Below are positions 36,485-45,198 of a DNA stretch of 64,000 nucleotides, in pieces. The notes under the pieces are model-generated. The model was given only the letters and a program-made list of their open reading frames with translations, ran no database searches and was not told the DNA's origin. The translations under genes were made by a program, and so were the position numbers. Positions within the stretch are counted from its first letter, which is position 1, and each line of letters begins with the position of its first letter. Source of the stretch: a virus; the IMG/VR virus record IMGVR_UViG_3300031857_000065, positions 34,476 to 98,475 of that record. One strand, given 5' to 3'.

Positions 36485-37573
36485 TTATAGAATGCCTGCG
36501 AGTTGTTGTAAACGTTTTGCTATCGTATTTTCAACGATAACTTCAGCCTTTGGTGCTGTACTTGGTGTAGCTTTTGATGCTAAACCTTCTACTACAACTT
36601 TCTTGCGTGATGCGTTGAAAGTTTTAGCTGCTACTGAAAGATTTTCTACAAGTGCAGCGTAAACAAGCTTAACTTCACGAACGGTGGTTGCTCGATCGAA
36701 TGATTCGACAATGCGAACTTTTTGATCATTATTGAGTCCTTCCTTACGGAAAATCTTGTTTGTAAAGAGTAACTTAGCGTTTAACAAGTTAACTTCTTGT
36801 AAACGGCCACGGAGAACATTAACTGCTTCTCTATATTGTGCGAGTTCTTGCTTGAGTCCTGCAAGTTTAGCAGCCATTGCGTGTGTCTTGTCCTCACCAC
36901 CATGTGCTTCAGCACCGGCTAGGTCGTCTTCGGCTTCAAGTTCTGCAAGAATTTCTTCAAGGGAAACTTCTTCTTCTTTTTCTTCACTTTCCTTTAATTC
37001 TTCCTTCTCTTCTTCTTCCTTTGCTTCAGCTACTGGAGCTTCTTTTTCTTCTTCCTTTGCTTCAGCTACTGGAGCTTCTGGCATTTCTTCTTCTGATTCT
37101 TCTTTATTTTCTTCCGAACCAGAGAGAGCTGCGATATCGTTTTCTAATTCTTTGATAATTTCACCGAGATCGAAATCTGCTTCGTCCCAATCATCATACC
37201 AATCGGTTTCACTATCAGATGGTGCTTCACCACTCATATCCATTTCTGATGCATCAAATGCATCATCTGATGGTTCTTTGTTGTCGCCGGTGCCGATAGT
37301 TGAACTGTCAGCTGGCATTTCGGAAGAACCTTCTGCTTCACCATCTTCAAATGGTGTTTCTGTTGCTTCTTCCATTTCTGGTGCGTCTTTCTTAAGTTCT
37401 GGTGTTTCCGTAGCACCTTCTGCTTCAACACGGAGACGGCGTGCAATCATACCCTTAATTTGTGGGGTGATTGATTCTTCCAAAACGAGCTTAGCATTAG
37501 CAATAGCAGTTTCACGAACTGCTTCTGCATCTGCAATAGCTTGTTTTAAAAGCTTGTTAGTAATTTCTGCCAT
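36485..37573 (-). CDS. Prohead core scaffolding protein (gp22-like)
   Basis: 362 aa. The central ~140 residues are extremely acidic and low-complexity (runs such as KEEEKEAPVAEAKEEEEKEE), flanked by helical ends: KLLKQAIADAEAVRETAIAN at the N-terminus and FRKEGLNNDQKVRIVESFDR near the C-terminus. Charge, helicity and place just upstream of the capsid gene match T4 gp22, the internal core that shapes the prohead and is later digested. A repeat of APVAEAKEEE occurs twice. Confidence 0.82.
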   Translation of the reverse strand: MAEITNKLLKQAIADAEAVRETAIANAKLVLEESITPQIKGMIARRLRVEAEGATETPELKKDAPEMEEATETPFEDGEAEGSSEMPADSSTIGTGDNKEPSDDAFDASEMDMSGEAPSDSETDWYDDWDEADFDLGEIIKELENDIAALSGSEENKEESEEEMPEAPVAEAKEEEKEAPVAEAKEEEEKEELKESEEKEEEVSLEEILAELEAEDDLAGAEAHGGEDKTHAMAAKLAGLKQELAQYREAVNVLRGRLQEVNLLNAKLLFTNKIFRKEGLNNDQKVRIVESFDRATTVREVKLVYAALVENLSVAAKTFNASRKKVVVEGLASKATPSTAPKAEVIVENTIAKRLQQLAGIL

Positions 37574-37665
37574 AAAATGTTACTCCTATAGGGATTTAAG
37601 TAGATATTAGTATCTGCTATTTTACTTTGAAATTAAACCCACTAATAATAAACTAGTGTTTCTAT

Positions 37666-37674
37666 AATAAATAT
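37666..37674 (-). promoter_or_regulatory. Possible promoter element (ATATTTATT) of the scaffold-capsid unit
   Basis: Minus-strand ATATTTATT, one mismatch, in the 133-base gap between the bS21-like and scaffold genes. It is 93 bases from the ATG, farther than the other examples, so this one is weaker. Confidence 0.3.
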
Positions 37675-37706
37675 AAGGTTATTTTCTAAAAATTCAATTT
37701 TATTAA

Positions 37707-37916
37707 TTAATACTTTTTTTGACGAGCTAATCTTTTTTCTTCCCGTTTTCGTCTACGAAGAGCTTCTTGGCGCTTTGCTATACGTTTTTTAGATGGCTTC
37801 AAAAAAAATTCTCTACGTTTAAGTTCTGGGATTAGTTCTGATTTTTTTACCATACTATTGAAAACCTTTAAAGCCTTTGACAACTCATCTTTTCCTTCTC
37901 TTACCGTAACTTCCAT
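37707..37916 (-). CDS. rpsU: Ribosomal protein bS21 homologue
   Basis: 69 aa, the size of cellular bS21 (71 aa in E. coli). The order VREGKDELSKALKVF, ELIPELKRREFFLKPSKKR, then a Lys/Arg-rich helix (RRRKREEKRLARQKKY) matches bS21 motifs (VREN, ALRRFKR, RRREFYEKP). bS21 binds the 30S platform near the anti-Shine-Dalgarno end of 16S rRNA and helps initiation. Phage copies are known and may replace the host protein to favour phage mRNAs. It is expressed with head genes, with a strong SD (GGAGGAAGT) of its own. I see no frameshift or missing region. Confidence 0.88.
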   Translation of the reverse strand: MEVTVREGKDELSKALKVFNSMVKKSELIPELKRREFFLKPSKKRIAKRQEALRRRKREEKRLARQKKY

Positions 37917-37933
37917 ACTTCCTCCGAAATTAT

Positions 37934-39406
37934 TTAACGTGGTTTAACTCTTATTCCAAATCTTTTTGCGTACGCATTTACCATACCCATTGCTTGTTTA
38001 TACGCTGAATGTGTTTTGTCTTTACGTAATGCCGTCTGTACAAAAATCTTCTCACCCGTATCTGGATTAGTGACTTTACTTCTTAATAATTGTTTTATTG
38101 TTTCTCTTTTTGATTTTGGTGTGGTAGTTGGTGGTGCTGGTTGTGGTTTCTTTACAGCCAAACGTTTTTTTGCTGCGTTTTCAATTTCTTTCGCAGGTTG
38201 CCCGTCCTTTGGATAATCAAATATAGGTTTTTTAATTTGAGCTAACAACTGATCCCTTTCATTCTGGTCTTTACCCAATGCGTATAAAAATTTATGTTTA
38301 CCAGTTTCCGGCTTTAATTTCTCAATAAAAAATCCTTTGTCTGCTAACGATTTTAGTACAGAAGATTTAATTGTTGTTCGAGTTACTGTATCGCCTGTTT
38401 TTGGATCCGTAATTGCCCAACCAGTACGAGGTGGTTGTTCTCCAAGATATGTTGCATTACTTGCTTTATACACAGACCCTGCGTGACCTTGTGCGCTGTC
38501 TGCGTAGGATACAATTGCTTTTACTGGTTTACCGTCTTTAGTTTTTGCGTTTGTACGAATGTATTCATTACCACGCGATATTACCATTGACCCAAGATTT
38601 GGTACTAATTGTTTTGCTTCGTCAGTAGTGAACGCCCGTTGAAGTTCCCACAGTTGATTGTTTGCCATCACACCTGGTCCAAAAATATCGGTTGCCGCTT
38701 GCCCTCTTGTCCCAATACCATAGACCAATGTTCCCGACAATTTACCATCAACATATACGCCTAATGTGGATTGAACAGACTTTGGCCATTTTTTGAGATA
38801 ATGTTGGGTACGTATCCACTCGTCTGCTTGTACGTAATCGTCATCACCTTTTTTAATAGGACGAAGTTCAACTTCTTTTTTAGGAGATGTTGTAGGTTCT
38901 TCAGGTTCTTTTACTTGATGCACCAACATCTTAACGTCTGGATATTTTGCTTTTAATTTATTGACTGCTTCAATATTTTTTGGTGAGTCGTCAACAAATG
39001 CAACTCTAGTGTATCCGTCTTGTATTTGTTTTTCTATGTATCTTGCTTTTTTTTCTGGGTTGGAATCTCCCAGTGCCGCAATTGCAACACTACCCGAACG
39101 AATTCCAATCATTTTTAAAAATTGTGCAACTGGTCTAGTATGCCCTCGGGCCGTTAAAACCACAACTTTATCTGCGCTCTCTACTGCAGCTTTTAATAAT
39201 TTAACAAATCGTTGAATTGGTCGTGGATTTTTTAATTGCTCAAATTCTGAAAAATCAAATTGATCGCCCGGCTGTTCTTCATATGTAGCATATTCAGCTG
39301 GATCCATTTCTATCCGATTACCATTTCTAACGACAATAACCTTGGCATCTGTGCGTGCCAAGGTATCATCAAAATCTGTTACAAATAAAGTCTTTCCCTT
39401 TGCCAT
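37934..39406 (-). CDS. HAD-family phosphatase / Mom-like fusion protein
   Basis: 490 aa in three parts. Residues 1-~165: HAD hydrolase with LFVTDFDDTLART (motif I, D-x-D-x-T), VVVLTARG (motif II) and VAFVDDSPKNIEA (motif IV). Residues ~175-330: a domain resembling phage Mu Mom-type GNAT-fold proteins, with WIRTQHYLKKWPKSVQSTLG, LWELQRAFTTDE and IVSYADSAQGHAGSVYKASN. Residues ~430-490: a basic module, LLRSKVTNPDTGEKIFVQTA, also found at the end of the 53193-55760 protein. Mom modifies adenines in phage DNA; whether this domain does so is unproven. It lies between head genes and could be packaged. Confidence 0.72.
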   Translation of the reverse strand: MAKGKTLFVTDFDDTLARTDAKVIVVRNGNRIEMDPAEYATYEEQPGDQFDFSEFEQLKNPRPIQRFVKLLKAAVESADKVVVLTARGHTRPVAQFLKMIGIRSGSVAIAALGDSNPEKKARYIEKQIQDGYTRVAFVDDSPKNIEAVNKLKAKYPDVKMLVHQVKEPEEPTTSPKKEVELRPIKKGDDDYVQADEWIRTQHYLKKWPKSVQSTLGVYVDGKLSGTLVYGIGTRGQAATDIFGPGVMANNQLWELQRAFTTDEAKQLVPNLGSMVISRGNEYIRTNAKTKDGKPVKAIVSYADSAQGHAGSVYKASNATYLGEQPPRTGWAITDPKTGDTVTRTTIKSSVLKSLADKGFFIEKLKPETGKHKFLYALGKDQNERDQLLAQIKKPIFDYPKDGQPAKEIENAAKKRLAVKKPQPAPPTTTPKSKRETIKQLLRSKVTNPDTGEKIFVQTALRKDKTHSAYKQAMGMVNAYAKRFGIRVKPR

Positions 39407-39408
39407 TT

Positions 39409-39612
39409 TTAATAAGTAAGTACTTTATACGCAACAGCTACCATTTCATTAATTGAACGACCGAACAGTTTTTGTTTGTTTTCTTCGTTTAATTTACGAA
39501 TCACGGTCATCAACATATTTGCCGTAAACGTATCTACCATTTTACCTTTTACAAAGTCTGGTGTATCCGTTTCAACAATACGTTTTAGCGTCTGTTCGAC
39601 GTTTTCAATCAT
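39409..39612 (-). CDS. Small helical protein (67 aa)
   Basis: Helical (VEQTLKRIVETDTPDFVKGK, then TANMLMTVIRKLNEENKQKL), with no known motif. AGGA precedes the ATG and it is packed between the HAD/Mom gene and a small membrane protein. Conserved-looking small head-region proteins of this kind are common in T4-like phages. Function unknown. Confidence 0.55.
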   Translation of the reverse strand: MIENVEQTLKRIVETDTPDFVKGKMVDTFTANMLMTVIRKLNEENKQKLFGRSINEMVAVAYKVLTY

Positions 39613-39613
39613 A

Positions 39614-39865
39614 TTATACGTCCTTTTTTTTACGTGGCTTTCTTGTAGTTACTTTTTTAGCTACACTTTTAACTTTTGTTGCTGCAGCTTTAACGTCAGC
39701 AACATTTACCACACCATCCTTATTGACATCTACTACTTTTTCTACGGTATCTTCTACTTTTTGTGCAGTTGTCTTTACGGTCTTAACTAACGGAGTATTC
39801 ATATCCTTAATGACATACCAAGCAATTGCAACAAAAAGTGCGAGTATAAGTATAAATCCTAGCAT
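39614..39865 (-). CDS. Small membrane protein with EF-hand/dockerin-like Ca loop
   Basis: 83 aa. Residues 2-19 (LGFILILALFVAIAWYVI) form one transmembrane helix. Residues ~47-58 read DVNKDGVVNVADV, a D-x-N-x-D-G-x-(V/I)-x-x-x-D calcium loop as in EF-hands and dockerins. The C-terminus is strongly basic (RKPRKKKDV). Likely inserted in the inner membrane with the calcium loop and basic tail in the cytosol. The role is unknown; it sits next to the prohead protease gene. Confidence 0.6.
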   Translation of the reverse strand: MLGFILILALFVAIAWYVIKDMNTPLVKTVKTTAQKVEDTVEKVVDVNKDGVVNVADVKAAATKVKSVAKKVTTRKPRKKKDV

Positions 39866-39877
39866 ATATTTCTCCTT

Positions 39878-40462
39878 TTATTTTATTTCGCTGAGGAAAT
39901 CGTGAATTAATTTGTCAATATTGTCATAAGGCGCAACAACTTTTGATTGAACATTTTCGTTGATAAATGCACCAATAGTTGATGGATTACTAACAATATC
40001 AAAACAAATTAACGAAAAATCTTCTTGTACTTCAACGGTGTTTTCTCCAAGCGATTTTACCGAACCCATACCTCGGGACGATACGCCTAGACGGATATTG
40101 TTCTTAATAAGTTCACGAACAATATTACCAGTTGGTGTGGTGAGTATTTCAATGTCTCCACGAACGTCATCACCTTCTGTCCATAATCCGACGATATTGC
40201 AGCAAACATTCTTAAGGTTGACAACTGGACTTTCTGGATGGTCGAGTTCACCTAATGCTCGGCGGCTTTCCACAAAGTTCTTCTTATACATAGCCGCTTC
40301 ACGCATCAAAATTTCTTTTGGATAGACTCGGCCGTTTTGGTTTTTGGCATCGGCACGTTGTAATACGACATTACGAAGAACTAATGGTTTGTTACTGTCC
40401 ATTGCTTCCGTTAGAATACTACGGTCGTATTGTAATTCAGTATATTCACAAAGTAATGCCAT
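39878..40462 (-). CDS. Prohead core protease (gp21-like)
   Basis: 194 aa, close to T4 gp21 (212 aa). The serine-protease fold of herpesvirus assemblin type is indicated by ALGELDHPE (catalytic His, about residue 77) and NIRLGVSSRGMGS (catalytic Ser, about 130). AKNQNGRVYPKEILMREAAM is also typical. It cuts capsid, scaffold and internal proteins after (L/I)-x-E during head maturation, which is relevant to the many head-region proteins here that carry such sites near their N-termini. Confidence 0.92.
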   Translation of the reverse strand: MALLCEYTELQYDRSILTEAMDSNKPLVLRNVVLQRADAKNQNGRVYPKEILMREAAMYKKNFVESRRALGELDHPESPVVNLKNVCCNIVGLWTEGDDVRGDIEILTTPTGNIVRELIKNNIRLGVSSRGMGSVKSLGENTVEVQEDFSLICFDIVSNPSTIGAFINENVQSKVVAPYDNIDKLIHDFLSEIK

Positions 40463-40476
40463 ATATTTTCCTATAA

Positions 40477-41052
40477 TTAAATATCGTATGGGTCATTGAT
40501 ACTAAACGTATCAGTTTCAGAATCATAACTAAATGGTTGTTCATAGCTATTGTTATTTTGAGCTGTCCAAACTGCTGCCTTTCTTGGAATACCCGTTGCG
40601 GCAATAAATTCATCCGCAGGAATGTCATCATAATACTTGTACTTACCTAATAATGCATCGGAAGTATCAAAAAATTTACTAATAACTTTGTCAGCAATTC
40701 TATTCCCCGCATCAGTACCGGTGTATTTTCCCATTGCGTTAAATTCCGCATCCTTTTCTGGTTCTGGTCTGTTTCGTCGTCGTTGTTGATCTGGTGTTTT
40801 AGTTACCATTGTAGATGCACCAATAGGACGATTTGCTTTTTTTGCTTTATCAGCCGCTAACGGATTCATAGCTTTTAATGGAACAAGTTTTCCACTTTGG
40901 GTTGTATGGGTTATTTTGTCTTTTGTACCCCAACGACCAAATCCTCTATATACTAAACCTTGCTTCTTTGCATCATCACTTGCTTGTGATTCTAATTCCA
41001 ATTCTTCGTTGATTGTTTCACGAATAATTTCCATTAAACGAGATTTTTTCAT
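40477..41052 (-). CDS. GFGRWG-module protein 1, putative internal head protein
   Basis: 191 aa. The N-terminus is a short charged helix (MKKSRLMEIIRETINEELEL) with I-x-E sites. Then comes a module shared with two other proteins of this window: AKKQGL, GFGRWG (residues 37-42), THTT and GKLVPL. The rest (GKYTGTDAGNRIADKVISKF onward to FSINDPYDI) is unrelated to the other two and unrecognised. It follows the portal-proximal genes and precedes the protease gene. Likely packaged in the prohead. Confidence 0.55.
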   Translation of the reverse strand: MKKSRLMEIIRETINEELELESQASDDAKKQGLVYRGFGRWGTKDKITHTTQSGKLVPLKAMNPLAADKAKKANRPIGASTMVTKTPDQQRRRNRPEPEKDAEFNAMGKYTGTDAGNRIADKVISKFFDTSDALLGKYKYYDDIPADEFIAATGIPRKAAVWTAQNNNSYEQPFSYDSETDTFSINDPYDI

Positions 41053-41053
41053 A

Positions 41054-41557
41054 TTATCCTCTCATCTCACGAAGGCGGCCGGCAAGTTCTACAAGCTTAC
41101 CTTCTAGTTTGGTCATTTGGTGTTTGGTACGTTTCCACAATTTGTCGTCTGAAATACCGTACTCTTTCTTTAAACGACTATTCATTTTTAAAGCCCGTTC
41201 TACTAGCTTTAATTGTTTGTTTAATTCAGAGATAGCCGTACCAATCTTTTGATGAGGAAGTTTACTGGTATCATTCCGATATTCATAGTAATAGTTTTCC
41301 GTGAGAGTCTTAAACTCATCTTTTAACTTATTATAAGACTCGGTTAACTTATCACCTTTATTGTCTTTTTTACCTTTATTTGTCAGCGTATACCCGATGC
41401 GTTTTGCCATACGGTCAACTGATGCGGTTCTATCTTTTTCCCCAGAAAAAGCATGTGGAGTTAAATACCCAGGAACACCGGCAGTAGTTGAAATTTCATT
41501 CATTAATTCACGAACCATCTTTCGAATATATTCACGGAGGCGTTGTTCTTTATCCAT
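41054..41557 (-). CDS. Conserved helical protein of the head region (167 aa)
   Basis: The N-terminal helix MDKEQRLREYIRKMVRELMN contains an L-x-E site and is followed by EISTTAGVPGYLTPHAFSGE, a motif I associate with head-gene clusters of marine T4-like phages. The remainder is a long helical, Lys-rich region (KLTESYNKLKDEFKTLTENY, then LVERALKMNSRLKKEYG). It may be a core or internal protein. No enzymatic motif is visible. Confidence 0.5.
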   Translation of the reverse strand: MDKEQRLREYIRKMVRELMNEISTTAGVPGYLTPHAFSGEKDRTASVDRMAKRIGYTLTNKGKKDNKGDKLTESYNKLKDEFKTLTENYYYEYRNDTSKLPHQKIGTAISELNKQLKLVERALKMNSRLKKEYGISDDKLWKRTKHQMTKLEGKLVELAGRLREMRG

Positions 41558-41560
41558 ATA

Positions 41561-42421
41561 TTAACTCAACGAATTCATATCTTGTACTAATTGATATGCA
41601 ATAAGAAGTGCTGTGATGTGGTTTTCTTTAATGATTGGTTTTGCTTGTATATTTTTTAGTTGTGCAACGACTTCGTGTAGTTTGATACGAGTTACCTCGT
41701 TTTTAATTTTTACACTTTGTTTTTTAATTTGAGATTCTAAAAACGTTGCTTCAGCTATTGCATATTTTCTAAACTGCTCAACATCTGTTCCTTTATTGAT
41801 ATATTCACGAAGTAATGCTTTTTGTTTGTCATTAAAATTACTATATTTTTCATTAAATCGTTCTAATAAAAATTTATATGACAGATAACGAATTTCTTCA
41901 TCTTGACCACGAAGTGCTTCAACGTATGAGCTTTCTTTAATAATTTCTTCTTCTTTAAAAATACCTTGCAAATGTTCCACTACCAAAAAGCGTGATTTTA
42001 CCACATCCTCCAATTGCATCACATCATCAGAACCACTTTCAAAAAGTTTATAAATTGATGCATACACTTTATAGGAAGGAACACGACCGTTTAGAAATTG
42101 TTTTAAATCACAATTTTGTTTAATTTCTTTAATTAAAAGAAATTTTTGTGCAGAAAGTACTTTTTCATTTAAACTACGGCGGCGTTGAACAATTAAATCA
42201 AGCATGTTAAATGCTTTACTTTCCGTCAACTTCGGTGTATTAAAAAACGTGCGATATAATTGCAACTCCTTTCCAAGTTCTGATTTTGGATGGAAGTGCT
42301 CACGCATCAATTTGATGGCAAAACTATCTTGTTTGCCATCTAATACATCCGTTGCGATTTTTCTAACCAGCAATTCAAACAAAATGCCGGTATTCTTAAT
42401 TTTATTGTGTTTGAGGCTCAT
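41561..42421 (-). CDS. Conserved T4-like phage protein beside the portal (286 aa)
   Basis: All-helical protein starting MSLKHNKIKNTGILFELLVR. This N-terminus recurs in proteins next to portal genes in marine T4-like phages, but no function is established to my knowledge. It has no membrane segment or metal motif. Its position between portal and protease suggests a role in prohead assembly. A weak promoter-like motif (42468-42460) lies 39 bases upstream. Confidence 0.5.
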   Translation of the reverse strand: MSLKHNKIKNTGILFELLVRKIATDVLDGKQDSFAIKLMREHFHPKSELGKELQLYRTFFNTPKLTESKAFNMLDLIVQRRRSLNEKVLSAQKFLLIKEIKQNCDLKQFLNGRVPSYKVYASIYKLFESGSDDVMQLEDVVKSRFLVVEHLQGIFKEEEIIKESSYVEALRGQDEEIRYLSYKFLLERFNEKYSNFNDKQKALLREYINKGTDVEQFRKYAIAEATFLESQIKKQSVKIKNEVTRIKLHEVVAQLKNIQAKPIIKENHITALLIAYQLVQDMNSLS

Positions 42422-42459
42422 ATGTTATCCGTATTTAACGAGTAAACAACCATCATATA

Positions 42460-42468
42460 AGTAAATAT
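42460..42468 (-). promoter_or_regulatory. Possible promoter element (ATATTTACT)
   Basis: Minus-strand ATATTTACT, two mismatches to the recurring motif, in the 59-base gap downstream of the portal gene. Confidence 0.3.
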
Positions 42469-42480
42469 AATCGACATATA

Positions 42481-44385
42481 CTAACCGTCCAATTTAGTGT
42501 CTGGAATAATGCTGTCAGCAATCATCTGACGGTATTTACTTACACCCTTTCTAGGTAATTTGTCTAGAAATTGCTTGGCTTCCGTAGAAAGTGTACTTCT
42601 TTTATAGGTTTTGGTATTTTCTTTATGCCCCAAAGGATCTCTACCTAACGGATGTCTATCCGTACCAAATTTTAATCCTTCACGGGGACGACCAACTTTA
42701 TTTTTCACTAAAATTTCTTCCAGTTCATCGTCCATCGATTCATCTTCATCGATATCTTCCCCCAACGAATTTAAAATAGCATTTACATCGTCGAGTTCCT
42801 CTGGTTCCACACCATCTTCTTGGCCCATTTCTGGGTCTGGTCCTAATTCAACATCAGCATCTGCTGGAGTTGCTGGTTGTAATTCACCCGATGGAGCGTC
42901 ACCACCTTGTGTTCCCGATTCTTGTGGTTGTGCCGCAGCTTGTTGTTCTTGAACACGTTTAATATCGTCCATTATTTTTTTACGCTCATCTTCAACTTCT
43001 TCTTGCGACATTTCAAGAATATGCTTATATACCCAATCTTGTGAAAGAATTTGAGCTTGTCCGCCGGTCATATCTCTTGCCAAAGCAAACTTTTCTTTCC
43101 AAATATTAATTTTTTCTTGTTCGTAAAGCGTAGATGGATTTGTTAATGCTAATTCAAAATTTACCAATTCCTCGTCAGTAAATCCTTGAACATATAGATG
43201 AATAATAGCAATTTTAGTTAATTCCGATACCACGATACGTTGGATACGTTCAACTGTTCGAGCAAAGCGAACGTCTTGTGCAGCCAATGTAGCTTTTCCA
43301 TTAATATCTTCTTCATATCCAATAAATGATTTAGGGACTTTAAATGCTGCAAGTAACTTTTGACGAAGGTATTCAATATCTTCAATAGCATTAAATTGTA
43401 GACCTTGCATTGTTTCAATGTCAGTACCCGAATCTCTACCACGAACGGGCATATAAAAATCTTCTACAATGTTCATCATGTTATAACGAAGATTATAATC
43501 ACCAGTTTTTGGATCGATAAGTGGTGACTTTTTCATGCGATCAATAATACGCTGCATATATGTTTCCACTTCATTTGGTGGAATATTACCAATATCAATC
43601 TTAAACTTACGTTTATCTGGTGCACGCATAATGCGATGTACTAACATTGCGTCTTCCATCAATTGTAATTGCTTCCAGACACGACGACCGCCTTCAATCA
43701 TTGCCTTACCATATGGAAGGAAATTGGTATCAGAAAGGAGACGGAAGTGTGCAATTTCGTAATTATCGAATTCCTTTTTTCCAAGATTCAAGAAATCATT
43801 TTGTATGTGAAACTCTACAGAAAAAGGATTTTCTGGATTCGCACCTTCCACTCTAGTAGTTTCGTAAATTGATAACGGTACAGCGTTAACGATACCATAC
43901 TCTGGGTCTATGTCCAGATATAAGAAAAAATCCCCGTATTTTGTAAGATTGCGAATCCACGGCCAGAGATTAAATTCCACATTTAATACATCATAAAATA
44001 AATTTTCTAGAATCTGTTGAATTTGTGTGTTATCAGTTTTAATAGCAAGAATTTTACTGAATTCGTCTTTTACTGTAGATTCGTCTGCGTAAATGTCCAA
44101 CACAGAAGATATAATTGGATCATTATCCATCATATCGTAATCACGGAATAATTGGAGACGTGCGCCTTGAAATGCCGCTGCAGTTTCCATTCTACCGTAA
44201 TGTGAACCATATCCACCAGTTCCCGATTGATATACGCGAGTATATCTGTCAACACCTCGTCTATTGATAAAAGACTGAACGTTGTCTGTGTCAGCGATGC
44301 GTAATTTTTTACCACCGACATTTCTGACGATGGTACTTGTAGAAAATAATTTTTTAAGTCTTGAAAATACAGTATTATCTGCCAT
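42481..44385 (-). CDS. Portal protein (gp20-like)
   Basis: 634 aa, longer than T4 gp20 (524 aa). SGTGGYGSHYGRMETAAAFQ, RDYDMMDNDPIISSVLDIYA with DEST, and GKATLAAQDVRFARTVERIQ are highly characteristic of T4-type portals, which form the dodecameric DNA gate. The extra length is a C-terminal tail (about residues 480-634): Gln/Pro/Asp/Glu-rich, then KNKVGRPREGLKFGTDRHPL and a basic end. The tail may face the scaffold or internal proteins. GAGG precedes the ATG. Confidence 0.93.
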   Translation of the reverse strand: MADNTVFSRLKKLFSTSTIVRNVGGKKLRIADTDNVQSFINRRGVDRYTRVYQSGTGGYGSHYGRMETAAAFQGARLQLFRDYDMMDNDPIISSVLDIYADESTVKDEFSKILAIKTDNTQIQQILENLFYDVLNVEFNLWPWIRNLTKYGDFFLYLDIDPEYGIVNAVPLSIYETTRVEGANPENPFSVEFHIQNDFLNLGKKEFDNYEIAHFRLLSDTNFLPYGKAMIEGGRRVWKQLQLMEDAMLVHRIMRAPDKRKFKIDIGNIPPNEVETYMQRIIDRMKKSPLIDPKTGDYNLRYNMMNIVEDFYMPVRGRDSGTDIETMQGLQFNAIEDIEYLRQKLLAAFKVPKSFIGYEEDINGKATLAAQDVRFARTVERIQRIVVSELTKIAIIHLYVQGFTDEELVNFELALTNPSTLYEQEKINIWKEKFALARDMTGGQAQILSQDWVYKHILEMSQEEVEDERKKIMDDIKRVQEQQAAAQPQESGTQGGDAPSGELQPATPADADVELGPDPEMGQEDGVEPEELDDVNAILNSLGEDIDEDESMDDELEEILVKNKVGRPREGLKFGTDRHPLGRDPLGHKENTKTYKRSTLSTEAKQFLDKLPRKGVSKYRQMIADSIIPDTKLDG

Positions 44386-44400
44386 AAAACCTCACTTATG

Positions 44401-44739
44401 TTAGTCTGCGATAAGTTCGTCCAACGCTTTTACAAACGGAAGGACATCGACTTTTTCAGATTCTAATAATTTTGAAGCTTCTTCTTTAGCTTCAGCAATT
44501 TTAGATATTAATGCTACCTTTAACACCGGCCACTCTGGATATGCGTTCCATAATGTATAAGGTAATTCATTAAGTTTTGTAGCCATTTGATGAATTTCTG
44601 TGCAAATTTGTGTCAGTTTTGTTGCGTTATTCTTAGCGAGCACCGGCAACATTTTCTCCATTAGCACTTCTAATTTCATCAAGTTGATACGGTTTTCTTT
44701 ATTACCGTGTTCTATTAATATATCTTTTAAGCGAATCAT
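44401..44739 (-). CDS. Small helical protein with capsid-targeting-like N-terminus
   Basis: 112 aa. The first residues MIRLKDILIEHGNKEN resemble T4 capsid-targeting sequences, with LIE as a possible gp21-type cleavage site. The rest is helical (KLEVLMEKMLPVLAKNNATK and EAKEEASKLLESEK), without an enzymatic motif. It starts with a TAATG overlap and AGGAG upstream. Candidate internal head protein. Confidence 0.5.
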   Translation of the reverse strand: MIRLKDILIEHGNKENRINLMKLEVLMEKMLPVLAKNNATKLTQICTEIHQMATKLNELPYTLWNAYPEWPVLKVALISKIAEAKEEASKLLESEKVDVLPFVKALDELIAD

Positions 44740-45197
44740 TAATTTTTCTCCTTGTCGAGATGCGAACGCATCTTTTTTACATCTTTAGGTTTTGGTGCTC
44801 CTTTAATGTAACCAACTGGACCCACTAAACTTGATACGCTTGAAGTTGGTCCTGCGGTCCCACTTATATCTTCGTTTTTAGTTTCAATATATTTTTTTAG
44901 TAAAGTATAATAATTTGGCTTCTCCTTCAAGTGGGCCGCTGCTATCTTTGCCGTCTTGACGATATTGCCTTTAGTAACGTCTTGATGTTCTAATTCGGTG
45001 TTCATACCCAACAAAAACTCGTTGAAGTCAAAGTCATATCCCATCTTATCATAAATACGCTTTGCGTCAACCTTACTAATATAAGTATTCTCATTTACCG
45101 TGGGAGTGGTCTTTTTTGTTTCCAATCGGTCAAGGAGTTTTTTCGTACCCCGCATCGAATCACCCATCAATAAATCTACAATCGTCATTTTTTTCAT
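44739..45197 (-). CDS. DUF5661-like protein (152 aa)
   Basis: The segment YDFDFNEFLLGMNTELEHQD, followed by GNIVKTAKIAAAHLKEKPNY with YTLLKK, fits the DUF5661 pattern (E/D-F-x-x-G-x-x-x-E-L-E-H ... A-x-x-H-L-x-E-x-P-x-Y-Y) as I remember it. The N-terminus MKKMTIVDLLMGDSMRG is a short hydrophobic helix that could be a targeting sequence. The function of the family is unknown to me. The conserved Glu and His residues hint at metal binding. Confidence 0.55.
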   Translation of the reverse strand: MKKMTIVDLLMGDSMRGTKKLLDRLETKKTTPTVNENTYISKVDAKRIYDKMGYDFDFNEFLLGMNTELEHQDVTKGNIVKTAKIAAAHLKEKPNYYTLLKKYIETKNEDISGTAGPTSSVSSLVGPVGYIKGAPKPKDVKKMRSHLDKEKN

Positions 45198-45198
45198 A

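Noticed and set aside
36732-37610. Plus-strand frame of 292 codons opposite the scaffold gene
   Set aside because: A shadow of the acidic Glu/Ala repeats on the minus strand (read as Ser/Phe-rich); the gp22-like frame is well supported by position and composition.
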